From Bacteroidota bacterium (GTDB lineage Bacteria; Bacteroidota; Kryptoniia; Kryptoniales; JAKASW01): a stretch of DNA of 6,322 nucleotides. The stretch lies in contig JAJYOS010000313.1 in the NCBI GenBank assembly GCA_021796055.1, forward strand, positions 1,034 to 7,355. Direction: 5' to 3'. Under the pieces are notes generated by a model that saw nothing but the letters and a program-made list of their open reading frames with translations, was not told where the DNA came from and did not search any database. This document shows positions 5,765-6,322 of the stretch, piece after piece. Position 1 is the stretch's first letter. Each line of letters starts with the position of its first letter. The position numbers and the translations under genes are program-made.

Positions 5765-6322
5765 ATGAAAGACTATACATTGTTATGCTTGGTGTGTCTG
5801 ACATTTTTGATCCCAACCGTTGTTTTAGCTTGGCCTCTGAATCAGAGAAACGGATTTGCCCACCATCCGAATGCTCAGTCACAATTGAGACCTTATCTGT
5901 ACGAGCAGAACGAAATTGCCTCTGATTGGGCCGGTCCGCAAGAGAAAGAGAAAACTCAGCAGGGTAATGCCGAAATTTCAGGCAGGGTCTCTGACGCAGA
6001 GACAAATGACCCACTGATTGGTGCAACCGTGGTGTTGAAGGGAACAAGTCTTGGGGTGCCGACAAATCTGGACGGGGAGTACACGATTGAAGCCATACCG
6101 CCTGGAACCTATACCTTGCGAGTGATGTACATCGGGTACACAACACGAGATATTAACATAAAAATAAGTGGAGGAGCGAAGCTTGTTGAAAACGTAAAGC
6201 TGCAGGCGGTCGGCTTGCGTGGGAAGGAAGTAGTCGTCACAGTTCAAGCGAGCGGGCAAAACGCAGCTATAAACCAGCAGCTGTCCTCAAACAAGATAGT
6301 AAGTGTTGTGTCTGCCGCTAAA
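5765..6322 (+). CDS. TonB-dependent outer membrane receptor, N-terminal part, cut by window end
   Basis: Open frame of 186 codons running off the window with no stop. Residues 1-22 form a signal peptide (MKDY, hydrophobic core LLCLVCLTFLIPTVV, likely cut after VLA). About 45 polar residues follow with no recognised domain. Residues 69-146 form a carboxypeptidase-regulatory-like beta-sandwich, shown by ISGRVSDAETNDPLIGATV (71-89), GEYTIEAIPPGTYTLRV (104-120) and IGYTT (123-127). The remaining part (EVVVTVQASGQNAAINQQL, 155-173, then SSNKIVSVVSA) is the linker that leads into the TonB plug in this receptor type; the plug and barrel are beyond the edge. Known members import glycans, siderophores or cobalamin. 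The LacI-family neighbour favours a saccharide. An in-frame ATG at 5726 would add 13 residues including Lys and Arg-Arg ahead of the signal peptide; neither start has a strong ribosome binding site. No separate promoter or terminator is seen in the 100 bases after the regulator gene, so co-transcription is possible. Confidence 0.88.
   Translation, partial: MKDYTLLCLVCLTFLIPTVVLAWPLNQRNGFAHHPNAQSQLRPYLYEQNEIASDWAGPQEKEKTQQGNAEISGRVSDAETNDPLIGATVVLKGTSLGVPTNLDGEYTIEAIPPGTYTLRVMYIGYTTRDINIKISGGAKLVENVKLQAVGLRGKEVVVTVQASGQNAAINQQLSSNKIVSVVSAAK

Noticed and set aside
5719..6259. Reading frames in other phases over the receptor gene (5719-5925 plus; 5736-6146 and 5978-6259 minus)
   Set aside because: The frame starting at 5765 has a signal peptide and a clear carboxypeptidase-regulatory-like domain; the others have no domain signal.
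1..6322. Mobile element, prophage, CRISPR or tRNA in the window
   Set aside because: No transposase, integrase, terminal inverted repeats, spaced direct repeats or cloverleaf-like sequence was seen on either strand.

Overview
The window looks like chromosomal DNA from a diderm bacterium of the Bacteroidota/Ignavibacteriota (FCB) side. The strongest pointer is the right-hand gene, which has a signal peptide followed by a carboxypeptidase-regulatory-like domain leading toward a TonB-receptor plug. Base composition is fairly balanced, and two genes have good Shine-Dalgarno sites. The phylum is inferred from protein style only. All genes lie on the plus strand.

Left part (1-3305): a signalling and nitrogen block. 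A 5'-truncated PP2C-type Ser/Thr phosphatase (1-705) is followed by a 279-base gap. Next comes a membrane-anchored Hanks-type Ser/Thr kinase (985-1956), whose stop codon overlaps the start of a type I (alpha-like) glutamine synthetase, glnA (1953-3305), in an ATGA. A kinase/phosphatase pair directly joined to glnA suggests, but does not prove, that the two functions are co-expressed.

Middle (3306-4536): after 61 bases with a strong ribosome binding site comes an exported serine hydrolase with the SxxK, SDN and KTG motifs of class A beta-lactamases and penicillin-binding proteins (3367-4311). A likely terminator overlaps its stop codon. About 200 bases of non-coding DNA rich in short inverted repeats follow.

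Right part (4537-6322): a carbohydrate-type regulatory and uptake locus. A near-consensus sigma-70 promoter (TTGACA, 17 bases, TAAAAT) is followed at once by a perfect 16-bp palindrome, ATGTAAACGTTTACAT, nested in a longer 32-bp dyad. This is a LacI-family operator placed to block the promoter of the LacI-family regulator that follows (start 4624, not the upstream TTG). About 100 bases later begins a TonB-dependent outer membrane receptor that runs off the window. The arrangement suggests an autoregulated sugar-responsive repressor controlling uptake of a saccharide. The substrate cannot be told from this window.

No RNA genes, insertion sequences, CRISPR arrays or clear prophage signs were seen. 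The content is mostly recognisable families. The unusual points are the gene linkage (kinase-glnA) and the architecture of the LacI operator.
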